Source: Thermoplasmata archaeon (lineage in GTDB: Archaea > Thermoplasmatota > Thermoplasmata > Thermoplasmatales > Thermoplasmataceae). Taken from it: a DNA stretch of 10,079 nt. The notes beneath the pieces are model-generated. The model was not told the origin of the DNA. It ran no database searches and saw only the letters and a program-made list of their open reading frames with translations. The stretch is from assembly GCA_021799755.1 (NCBI GenBank), contig JAJYZU010000032.1, forward strand, positions 1-10,079, written 5' to 3'. Position 1 is the first letter of the stretch. Each line of letters opens with the position of its first letter. A program made the position numbers and the translations under genes. Below are positions 1 to 6,025 of the stretch, in pieces.

Positions 1-48
1 TATGGAAGATTTTGTGTTAGTGAGCCTGTCATCATGTTCTAAGTAAAA

Positions 49-56
49 TTTATATT
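49..56 (+). promoter_or_regulatory. TATA box for the aromatic amino acid cluster
   Basis: The sequence TTTATATT matches the archaeal TATA consensus. It lies about 40 bases before the GTG start at 93, which would give a transcript start near 78-82 and a leader of only about 13 bases. A GGTGA ribosome-site-like stretch at 76-80 falls at the predicted 5' end. An inverted repeat (52-57 with 63-68) overlaps the box, so it may be regulated. Position and consensus are seen; promoter function is inferred. Confidence 0.55.
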
Positions 57-68
57 GCTAGACAATAT
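52..68. repeat. Inverted repeat overlapping the promoter (candidate operator)
   Basis: ATATTG (52-57) and CAATAT (63-68) are perfect inverted arms separated by five bases (CTAGA). The left arm lies inside the TATA box, so a dimeric protein bound here would block TBP. The three genes downstream make aromatic amino acids, so an end-product-responsive repressor would fit. Arms of 6 bp in AT-rich DNA can occur by chance. Confidence 0.35.
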
Positions 69-92
69 CACGCACGGTGAACATTAAAAGAA

Positions 93-674
93 GTGGTTTA
101 TTTTATAGGTGAGGGTAGTAGGGTAAACAACCTGGAATCACTGAGGGCAGATCTCCTTTTGAACACGCTGGATTTTATATCTATCTTTAGGGAAAGAATG
201 AGATTGGCGGAACTGATTTCTAAGGAAAAGCTGTCTAGGGGACTTTCGGTTAGAGACAGGGTGCGTGAGTTGGAGGTTCTAAACGAGATAGGGGAATTGT
301 CCGGTGACGAACTTGCCTTCATCAATCTGCTGTTTGAGCTTACCGTTAAAGCGCAGATCACTAGAATCGAAGATGATTCGTTCAATGCAATTGTGCATGA
401 AGATATCGAATATGCTTGTGGTCAGGTAATATGTTCTCCAGGTGACGAACTGTATCATACATGCGAGGAAAATCACCCATTTGTGAGGGCTGCTATTTCA
501 AGGGGGTCACACATAATAAATGGCAACGCTGATTACTTTGATCTGAAGGTAAAGATCAGGCGCGGCGAGCGTAGCTTCAGTTTGGAGGTTATCAACAGAG
601 ATGGAAAAAAATTGACCCTGAATGAAATAGTTGGAACAAGCTCATTCAAAAGAATTCACATGGAGTGCGTTTGA
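93..674 (+). CDS. AroQ-class chorismate mutase with an extra C-terminal domain
   Basis: It probably converts chorismate to prephenate in the cytoplasm, the branch step to tyrosine and phenylalanine. Residues about 12-92 read as the AroQ three-helix fold. R18, R35, K46, D55, R58 and E59 line up without a gap (offset 7) with R11, R28, K39, D48, R51 and E52 of the E. coli chorismate mutase domain. The loop before the third helix is about three residues shorter, and the position matching E. coli Gln88 appears to be Ile92, with Glu93 next to it. Residues about 95-193 are an extra domain I do not recognise, with a Cys/His-containing stretch at about 108-136 and a basic beta-like tail; they do not look like prephenate dehydratase or ACT. 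The stop directly abuts the tyrA ATG, so the two are probably cotranslated. The GTG at 93 is the only reasonable in-frame start seen; the first ten residues are unlike the family, so the true start could lie a little downstream. Confidence 0.72.
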   Translation: MVYFIGEGSRVNNLESLRADLLLNTLDFISIFRERMRLAELISKEKLSRGLSVRDRVRELEVLNEIGELSGDELAFINLLFELTVKAQITRIEDDSFNAIVHEDIEYACGQVICSPGDELYHTCEENHPFVRAAISRGSHIINGNADYFDLKVKIRRGERSFSLEVINRDGKKLTLNEIVGTSSFKRIHMECV

Positions 675-1346
675 ATGAAGATAGTGATAGTGGGATCTTC
701 AGGCAGGATTGGAGTAACTCTCTTCAATCTCTTCAGGAATCTCGGATACACGGTCACAGGGGTAGATTTACAGAACGCGAGCATGTTAAGGATGAGAATG
801 GAAGAATCAGATCTTGCTTTTCTGGCTGTTCCTGCAGGTGTGGCCATGGAGATGATAGAAGCTTACTCTTCTTCACATAAAATAGTAGAATTGTCATCCA
901 CTAAACTCCCTTTTAAAAAGTATGCAGGAAGCATAATAAGCATACATCCCCTTTTCGGCCCTCTTTCCGTAGGGGAAGAGAGACTAAGAAATGTCCTGTT
1001 CATTACAGATATATCAATTCAAGGATCCATGGAAACGATATCTGGGTTGTTTCCTGGTTTCAAAGTACTGCCTGTAAAGTCGGAAGATCATGACAGGTTG
1101 ATGGTGGAGCTTCAGGTTATTCCTTATCTAATTTCAATGCTGTCTTCAAGGATTACAACAGAAACTGAGCTGAAAACCAGATCCAGAATCAAATTGGAAG
1201 AAGTTTCCAATATCTCCAGTTCTCAGAGTCTCACAACTCTTCTCGACACAATAAGACTGAATCCATTCTCTGTCACGGTGCTTGAAACGATGAAGCAGGC
1301 GATTGAAGAACTGCGGGGTGAAATCTTTGATAGTGCTCCCAAATAG
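675..1346 (+). CDS. tyrA: Prephenate dehydrogenase (short form)
   Basis: It oxidatively decarboxylates prephenate to 4-hydroxyphenylpyruvate with NAD(P), on the tyrosine branch. The N-terminus is a Rossmann fold: the glycine-rich loop GSSGRIG is at residues 7-13, and Asp31 ends strand 2, which usually favours NAD over NADP. The motif IHPLFGP at 90-96 carries the family's catalytic His (His91), and His139-Asp140 matches the conserved HD that begins the helical dimer domain. At 223 residues it is clearly shorter than the usual roughly 270-300, with a reduced C-terminal helical region and no ACT domain. It begins on the base after the chorismate mutase stop and overlaps the DAHP synthase start, so it is the middle gene of a tight operon and takes the product of the gene before it. 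The family call is firm; cofactor preference is inferred. Confidence 0.85.
   Translation: MKIVIVGSSGRIGVTLFNLFRNLGYTVTGVDLQNASMLRMRMEESDLAFLAVPAGVAMEMIEAYSSSHKIVELSSTKLPFKKYAGSIISIHPLFGPLSVGEERLRNVLFITDISIQGSMETISGLFPGFKVLPVKSEDHDRLMVELQVIPYLISMLSSRITTETELKTRSRIKLEEVSNISSSQSLTTLLDTIRLNPFSVTVLETMKQAIEELRGEIFDSAPK
1315..1321 (+). promoter_or_regulatory. Ribosome binding site that sets the DAHP synthase start
   Basis: GGGGTGA lies inside the end of tyrA, five bases before a TTG at 1327. It resembles the archaeal anti-Shine-Dalgarno complement GGAGGTGA. It supports TTG 1327 over the upstream TTG at 1303 and the downstream ATGs at 1381 and 1393. Confidence 0.55.
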
Positions 1347-2298
1347 TACATCAAATGAATCTTCCGTGAAGGATACTCTTATGGGTTCATCAATGACTTT
1401 CAGGGAGGTGACGCTCTATGGAAAGAAAATTTTCATAACTGAATCGTCTGCGGAGGATGATGAATTTGGATCGATCACAGATGCACTGATCCTAAACGGT
1501 GGTTTACATTCAAGAAAGGTGAAGCAGGAACCAACCCATGTACAAGTGGGGGACGTCAGGATAGGAAAAGGAAGACTGGTGATCGCGGCAGGCCCATGTG
1601 CTGTGGAATCTGAAGATCAGCTCATGGAAATTGGGGAAAATGTAAAAAAGCTGGGCGCGGACATGCTGAGGGGCGGTGCATTCAAGCCGAGAACCACTCC
1701 ATATACCTTCCAGGGGCTCGGTAAGGAGGGTGTAAGAATAATGAAGAAAGTTGGCGAAGCAACAGGACTCCCCACAGTCTCCGAAATTATGGATATTTCA
1801 GATTATATTCACTTTGACGGTAGCATCGACATGCTTCAAGTCGGTTCAAGAAATTCACAGAATTTTTCCCTTCTCAAGTTTCTCGGTCAAAGGGAGGTCC
1901 CGGTACTGCTGAAAAATGGCATGGGAAACACCATATCCGAATGGCTAAATTCTGCGGAGTATATTCTTTCAGGCGGCAATGGAAACGTCGTCATGTGCTA
2001 CCGGGGTGTGAGGGGGTTTGAGGACGGTACTAGATTTACTATGGACAGCGGTGCGATACCAGTTCTAATGGAAAGATCACATCTGCCTATATGTGTTGAT
2101 CCCAGCCATCCAGCAGGAAACAGGGAATACGTTGAATCGCTAGCAATGGCTGCAGTCGCTGCAGGCGCAGATATGCTTGAAATAGAGGTTCACAACAACC
2201 CGGATAAGGCTCTTTCCGATGCCAAGCAACAGCTTGATTTTGAGAGATTCTCCCGCCTGATAAAAAACGTCAAAAAGTTACGGGAAATTATGTCATAA
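1327..2298 (+). CDS. aroF: 3-deoxy-7-phosphoheptulonate (DAHP) synthase, Thermotoga/KDOPS-like type
   Basis: It condenses phosphoenolpyruvate and erythrose 4-phosphate to DAHP, the first step of the shikimate pathway. I chose the TTG start at 1327 because it gives MIVLPNSTSNES, which resembles the T. maritima enzyme's N-terminus, and a GGGGTGA site precedes it. Residues 1 to about 70 form a short ferredoxin-like N-terminal domain, which in T. maritima gives feedback inhibition by aromatic amino acids. The TIM barrel follows: GPC with Cys91, RGGAFKPRT, QVGSRNSQNF, DPSHPAG with His261, IEVH with Glu287 and ALSDAKQQL with Asp298. These four metal ligands keep a constant offset of 11 from T. maritima Cys102, His272, Glu298 and Asp309. 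Two usually conserved spots differ: KRG reads KNG (Asn197) and CERG reads CYRG (Tyr225). The protein is 323 residues, a normal length. It overlaps tyrA by 20 bases and is the last gene of the operon. Confidence 0.93.
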   Translation: MIVLPNSTSNESSVKDTLMGSSMTFREVTLYGKKIFITESSAEDDEFGSITDALILNGGLHSRKVKQEPTHVQVGDVRIGKGRLVIAAGPCAVESEDQLMEIGENVKKLGADMLRGGAFKPRTTPYTFQGLGKEGVRIMKKVGEATGLPTVSEIMDISDYIHFDGSIDMLQVGSRNSQNFSLLKFLGQREVPVLLKNGMGNTISEWLNSAEYILSGGNGNVVMCYRGVRGFEDGTRFTMDSGAIPVLMERSHLPICVDPSHPAGNREYVESLAMAAVAAGADMLEIEVHNNPDKALSDAKQQLDFERFSRLIKNVKKLREIMS

Positions 2299-2345
2299 AT
2301 AGATTCAATCCACTCCGAAATTAGAGACAATGGCAAAGAGAAAAA

Positions 2346-2353
2346 GGTTTTTG
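2346..2353 (+). terminator. Weak T-tract terminator candidate after aroF
   Basis: A run of five T (2348-2352) about 50 bases after the aroF stop, with no clear stem before it, could end the aromatic operon transcript in the archaeal T-tract manner. It is followed by the next promoter. The run is short, so this is weak. Confidence 0.25.
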
Positions 2354-2367
2354 CTACCAGCACAACG

Positions 2368-2377
2368 TTTATTTAAA
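2368..2377 (+). promoter_or_regulatory. TATA box for the permease-dut-DtxR cluster
   Basis: TTTATTTAAA lies about 40 bases before the permease ATG at 2412. The expected transcript start is near 2396-2400, giving a very short leader. An 8-bp palindrome, CACGCGTG (2396-2403), sits at the predicted start site and could be an operator; DtxR, encoded at the end of this cluster, would be a natural candidate. Confidence 0.5.
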
Positions 2378-2411
2378 TCCCATAAATACTGGATTCACGC
2401 GTGGCGAACAT

Positions 2412-3785
2412 ATGTTCGGTAACTTTGCTGAAAAACACATGGAAAGGCATGGGGTGGAGAAGATACCTGAGGAGGAAAGAAAAGGAAAGGAATCCAGCCT
2501 GTTCTTCTTATGGTTTGCATCGAATCTCACAATTGGTGATCTGGCCCTTGGTTTTCTATTTGCAAGTTTCAGTATTCCTCTCTATGAGTATGTGATTTCA
2601 GCGCTGATTGGAAATATTCTTGGTGGGATGATGCTGTCTCTGATGAGCGTCACCGGGAAGGTCACGGCGCAGCCTCAGATGATCACAGGCACAAGAGCTT
2701 TTGGGAAAAACGGAATTAAAGTCATGTCCGGTCTTCAGTGGGGAAATACAATCGGCTGGCTTACATTTAACACAATAATTGCCTCATATGCACTGACAGC
2801 CATACTGAGGACTGGAAATTATTACTATGTGTCTATTCTCATAATATCGACAGTGGTCTTCATTCTGGCACTGCTGGGACACAACATAGTCCAGAGGTTC
2901 GAGAGATACATGTCCATAATACTTGGCCTTCTGTTTGTTTACATGTCATATGAGGCATTAGGGAATGGTGGGTTTATTTCATCAGGACTTTCCACTGCGT
3001 CATATTCTGTACTCGACTCCGCCGTTGTGGTTGCGCTGTCTTTCTCGTATATCATGAGCTGGGGCCCGTATGCAGCAGACTATTCAAGATATATACCTTC
3101 TTCTGGCAGTAGTTTCAGAGTCTTCGCTTACTCTTTTGCAGGTTCAGTAACCGCTTCATTCTGGGTAGAAACCGTGGGATTCCTCGTGGCTGTTGTCACT
3201 GGCATAACCTCTGCTACAATACCTTCTGATCCAATAGAAAAATTGCTTGGGAGCTATGCGGTGATTGGTTTGCTCGCTATTGTGATGGGAGGTCTTTCTG
3301 CCAATGCCCTGAATCTGTACTCGAATTCCCTGTCAATGAGGACAGTGGGAATCAGATTGAAAAGGATATGGGCACTGATTATTGTTATGGGAATTTCTAT
3401 CATGCTTTCAATTATCGGGTACAGATCTTTTTATCTCCTGTATGAGGACTTCCTTTACCTTCTTGATTACTGGATAACTCCGTGGCTTGGAGTAATGATA
3501 GCTGACTTCTTCATTGTTCGATTTGCTTACGGCAAGGGGACAAACAATCACGGATTCAATATAAGGGGGGTAGCTTCATACGTTCTTGGCATCGCTGTGT
3601 CGGTTCCGTTCATGAATCCCGGTTCAATAATTAGCGAAATGCCAATATCTTACATTCTCGGAGGTGTCGATATCAGCTATTTTGTATCATTTCTGGTCTC
3701 GCTACTTCTTTACTGGCTGTTTTCAGCCTTTCCAGTAAGGATTAAATCTCACGGTGCATCACTGAGCAATGGCAGTGATCAATGA
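2412..3785 (+). CDS. NCS1-family purine/cytosine-type permease
   Basis: It is a polytopic membrane transporter of 457 residues, with a hydrophilic N-tail (about 1-28) and then roughly 12 hydrophobic segments, the usual length and layout of nucleobase:cation symporter-1 (NCS1) proteins. Family marks are the first segment FFLWFASNLTIGDLALGFLF (31-50), the QPQMITGTRAFGKNG loop (87-101) before an NTIGWLTFN segment, and WGPYAADYSRYIPS (217-230) with Asp223 and Arg226, typical of CodB-like members. NCS1 proteins import cytosine, uracil, purines, allantoin, hydantoins or thiamine-like compounds; the exact substrate cannot be read from sequence. Its end overlaps the dUTPase start by 17 bases, so a pyrimidine substrate is a reasonable inference from context. 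ATG 2412 is used; ATG 2439 is possible and would only trim the tail. Confidence 0.85.
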   Translation: MFGNFAEKHMERHGVEKIPEEERKGKESSLFFLWFASNLTIGDLALGFLFASFSIPLYEYVISALIGNILGGMMLSLMSVTGKVTAQPQMITGTRAFGKNGIKVMSGLQWGNTIGWLTFNTIIASYALTAILRTGNYYYVSILIISTVVFILALLGHNIVQRFERYMSIILGLLFVYMSYEALGNGGFISSGLSTASYSVLDSAVVVALSFSYIMSWGPYAADYSRYIPSSGSSFRVFAYSFAGSVTASFWVETVGFLVAVVTGITSATIPSDPIEKLLGSYAVIGLLAIVMGGLSANALNLYSNSLSMRTVGIRLKRIWALIIVMGISIMLSIIGYRSFYLLYEDFLYLLDYWITPWLGVMIADFFIVRFAYGKGTNNHGFNIRGVASYVLGIAVSVPFMNPGSIISEMPISYILGGVDISYFVSFLVSLLLYWLFSAFPVRIKSHGASLSNGSDQ

Positions 3786-4257
3786 TTCAGAAATAGAACA
3801 ACTATGTTCTAGGGGGATCCTGATTTCTTCGGAATTCAATCCAAATAACGTAACACCCAACGGGTATGATCTTACCGTGGACGTGATCAGGATGGGTTCT
3901 ACAGATTACTCTAATGAAACTGAAGTTCCGCCGTTGACGCATTTCCTTGTAAGCACCAGGGAGTTCTTGTCAATGCCCTCAGATATCTGCGCCCAGATGT
4001 GGATTAGGTCCTCAATGGCCAGGAAGGGGATAATCGGATCATTCGGATTTATAGATGCTGGTTTTCAGGGAAATCTCACGCTGTCATTCTTCAATTCCTC
4101 CAGTGAAAAATTTTCAATTTCCCCCGGATCAAGAATAGCACAGATAGTTTTCCTGAGGATGGAATCCTCCTCTAGCAGGGACTATGGAAACAGATCGGGC
4201 AACTATCAGGGAAGCAGGGGCATTCAGGTAAATGGCAAGAACTCTGGGCAAACTTAA
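3769..4257 (+). CDS. dut: Probable archaeal dUTPase (dCTP deaminase/dUTPase fold)
   Basis: It probably hydrolyses dUTP to dUMP and pyrophosphate, keeping uracil out of DNA and supplying dUMP for thymidylate. The 162-residue trimer-type fold shows VTPNGYDLTV (28-37), RSSMARKG (80-87), FIDAGFQGNLTLSFFN (94-109), the PGSRIAQIVF strand (119-128) and a C-terminal GNYQGSRG (144-151), all as in dCTP deaminase/dUTPase proteins. Asp96 of IDAGF, the dUTPase base, is kept. The Glu that dCTP deaminases need for deamination (Glu138 in E. coli, in VLEFYN) is Ser106 here. I therefore favour dUTPase of the archaeal subfamily over deaminase. It overlaps the permease by 17 bases and the DtxR gene by 26, implying translational coupling. 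GTG 3775 is an alternative start. Confidence 0.78.
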   Translation: MAVINDSEIEQLCSRGILISSEFNPNNVTPNGYDLTVDVIRMGSTDYSNETEVPPLTHFLVSTREFLSMPSDICAQMWIRSSMARKGIIGSFGFIDAGFQGNLTLSFFNSSSEKFSISPGSRIAQIVFLRMESSSSRDYGNRSGNYQGSRGIQVNGKNSGQT

Positions 4258-4897
4258 TTTTCCGGTTTTAAATAAGGTAAGGTTGAGAAACAAAGAAGAC
4301 TATCTGCTGGTCACCTGGGAATTTCTGGAATCATTTGAGAGTGCATCAGAGAGAGATATAGCTTCAAGACTTGGAATAACTGCAGCCACGGCTTCCCAGT
4401 ATATATCCGCACTGGTGGAGGAAGGTTTGTTGAACAGGGAGGGGAGATCCATTTTATTCACACCGTCTGGCAAAAAGATGACCGTTCCTCTGGTCAGGAT
4501 GCACAGAGTTTCCGAGGTGTTTGCGTATCGCTTCCTTGAGGTCCCATGGGAGGATTCACATGTGTCCGTTATGGAACTTGAGCATCTCTTCTACGGGGAA
4601 AAGGGAGAAACACTTTTTAAGAATCTCGGGCGTCCCTCCACATGCCCACATGGAAATCCCACAAATCCTGTGGAAAGAGTTCCGGGAATAAGCGCGTCTC
4701 TATTGCAGACAGGCAATTATAAAGTTTCCCGTGTGGTCTTTGAAGACAGAGATCTCCTTAAAAAGCTCGCATCAGTAGAAGCTTATCCAGGAAGGGAGGT
4801 AATCCTTGACACCAGTGATGGGGTAACTCTGAAGACAGAGATCGGCGAGATAAAGTTATTTCCGGCGGAAACACAGGCGCTTATTCTTGTGAAGTAG
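4232..4897 (+). CDS. DtxR/MntR-family metal-dependent transcriptional regulator
   Basis: A 221-residue protein with the three-domain DtxR layout. A winged helix-turn-helix is at about 20-85 (ASERDIASRLGIT then TASQYISALVEEGLL). A metal-binding dimer domain at about 86-150 has RMHRVSEVF, SHVSVMELEH and CPHGNP. A FeoA/SH3-like C-terminal domain is at about 178-221. By alignment to DtxR, His91, Glu95 and His110 match His79, Glu83 and His98, and Glu117-His118 match Glu105-His106. Two selectivity positions are unusual: Asp23 (EDY, as in MntR) where DtxR has Met10, and Met114 where DtxR has Cys102 and MntR has Glu. It probably represses metal uptake genes when Fe(II) or Mn(II) is plentiful; metal and targets cannot be told. 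It overlaps dut by 26 bases and converges on rnz with a 17-base overlap. TTG 4283 is an alternative start nearer the family N-terminus. Confidence 0.85.
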   Translation: MARTLGKLNFPVLNKVRLRNKEDYLLVTWEFLESFESASERDIASRLGITAATASQYISALVEEGLLNREGRSILFTPSGKKMTVPLVRMHRVSEVFAYRFLEVPWEDSHVSVMELEHLFYGEKGETLFKNLGRPSTCPHGNPTNPVERVPGISASLLQTGNYKVSRVVFEDRDLLKKLASVEAYPGREVILDTSDGVTLKTEIGEIKLFPAETQALILVK

Positions 4898-5831
4898 CGC
4901 TTCCCAGCGGCATCAGGTCAGTTCTTTTAGGGACATCGTATTCAAGGAACTCTCTACTGAGGTAGGAATCCTTAAAAATTCCCTTGGCCTCGACCAGAAG
5001 ATCCTTTGGATCCGGAATTCTGGGGCTGTAATGGAAAAGGTAGAACCTCTTCACTTTCGCATCGGAAGCAATGAGTGCAGCCTGTCTGGAGGACGTATGT
5101 CCGAATTCGTTCACCTTGGGTTCGTATTGTGAATCTGTAGTGGTTTCGTGGATCAGGACGTCGGCTCCATATGCAAAGGTCTTCATCGACTCCATGGGTC
5201 TTGTATCACCAGAATAGACGACTTTTCTCCCCTTCTTGAGTCCTGCTGCAATCATGTCCAGAGTGATGACCTTACCGTCTATCTCTGCAAAACCCTTATC
5301 CCTTATCTCCTCAATTCTCCTGTCGGGTATATTCAGTGAATCAACCTTCTTTCTGTCAATCTTGACCAGATCGTTCTCTTCGAAAGAATAGGAAAGGGCT
5401 GGCACAGGATGATCATTCTTCAGAGTTCTGACCTTGAAGTCATCGAACTGGACAACCTGATCCGGTAGAAGTTCATGGACGAATATATCGAACGAAAGTG
5501 TATAATAACCGACACTCAGTGCATTTTGTAATATGTTTCTTGCCATTATAGGTCCATAAATGTGAAGTGGTTTTTCCCGTCCATTAAAGGACATGCTCTG
5601 GATAAGGCCAATGATTCCGAGAAAGTGATCTCCATGGAAGTGGGTAAGAAATATGTTATCTATCTGCATAAACGAAATCTTGCTCTCCATAATCCTTTTC
5701 TGTGATCCTTCACCGCAGTCCAGAAGATTGGTTACGTCATCCGATTGAAGTACTATACAGGGCATTGCCCTGCCAGGTACAGGCCATGATCCACCTGTCC
5801 CAATGAACGTGATCTTGAAACTGGAAACCAT
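4881..5831 (-). CDS. rnz: Ribonuclease Z (tRNA 3' processing endonuclease)
   Basis: It cuts 3' trailers from precursor tRNAs, working as a zinc-dependent dimer in the metallo-beta-lactamase superfamily. The N-terminal loop ITFIGTGGSWPVPGR (7-21) is typical of tRNase Z. The zinc ligands are visible: HFHGDH at 64-69 (His64, His66, Asp68, His69), His141 (NDHPVP), Asp209 (SGDTRP) and His267 (FHYSPR). GHTSS (244-248) is the family's His motif V. The roughly 20-residue stretch near 152-178 and the region beyond fit the exosite arm of the bacterial/archaeal short form. At 316 residues it is of normal length. ATG 5831 gives the expected MxxxKITFxGTGG start; an ATG slightly upstream is in another frame. 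It has its own promoter and its 3' end overlaps the DtxR gene tail to tail. Confidence 0.94.
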   Translation of the reverse strand: MVSSFKITFIGTGGSWPVPGRAMPCIVLQSDDVTNLLDCGEGSQKRIMESKISFMQIDNIFLTHFHGDHFLGIIGLIQSMSFNGREKPLHIYGPIMARNILQNALSVGYYTLSFDIFVHELLPDQVVQFDDFKVRTLKNDHPVPALSYSFEENDLVKIDRKKVDSLNIPDRRIEEIRDKGFAEIDGKVITLDMIAAGLKKGRKVVYSGDTRPMESMKTFAYGADVLIHETTTDSQYEPKVNEFGHTSSRQAALIASDAKVKRFYLFHYSPRIPDPKDLLVEAKGIFKDSYLSREFLEYDVPKRTDLMPLGSATSQE

Positions 5832-5888
5832 GGAATGTGATAATGGCCATGTAAATTATTCTTTTCCAAGAAAGCTATTCAAGCAGTG

Positions 5889-5899
5889 ATATAAATAAA
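5889..5899 (-). promoter_or_regulatory. TATA box for rnz
   Basis: Read on the minus strand, this is TTTATTTATAT, a strong archaeal TATA match preceded by an A/T-rich stretch. It places the transcript start near 5866-5870, about 35-40 bases before the rnz ATG. No clear ribosome site precedes that ATG. Confidence 0.55.
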
Positions 5900-5950
5900 A
5901 AATTTGATCTTAAGACATTCCTTTCAGGTGTCATAATTTTGCTAACATGC

Positions 5951-5979
5951 TGACTGCTACATCCCAGCGGTAGCGATCA
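5951..5979. other. Hairpin-forming sequence in the Toprim-rnz gap
   Basis: GCTAC (5956-5960) pairs with GTAGC (5970-5974) over a nine-base loop, and TGA (5951-5953) pairs with TCA (5977-5979) outside a 2x2 internal loop. It lies in the 194-base gap between the Toprim gene end and the rnz promoter. No T-tract follows on the minus strand, so it is not a classic terminator. It may be a processing site, a small RNA element, or chance. Confidence 0.25.
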
Positions 5980-6025
5980 TAAAGACCACACAAATATCGT
6001 ATCTTGGTAGGAGGAATCACTTTTT

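Noticed and set aside
1..46. Possible 3' end of an upstream plus-strand gene, or 5' end of a minus-strand gene starting at 35
   Set aside because: Two plus frames stay open to stops at 40-42 and 44-46, and a minus frame starts ATGATG at 35, but about 13 codons are too few to choose, and the minus start would lie upstream of its expected transcript start.
98..385. Open frame of 95 codons on the minus strand
   Set aside because: Antisense to the chorismate mutase helices that carry the aligned active-site residues; Ser/Leu-rich shadow.
1303..1326. Longer DAHP synthase starting at TTG 1303
   Set aside because: The extra eight residues have no counterpart in the Thermotoga-type enzyme, while TTG 1327 gives a matching N-terminus and has a ribosome site five bases ahead.
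3769..4257. dCTP deaminase as the function of this gene
   Set aside because: The Glu required for deamination is replaced by Ser106, whereas the dUTPase Asp is kept; dUTPase is the better call.
5900..6025. tRNA or other structured RNA gene in the Toprim-rnz gap
   Set aside because: Only one small hairpin is visible; no cloverleaf, T-loop or acceptor stem can be built.
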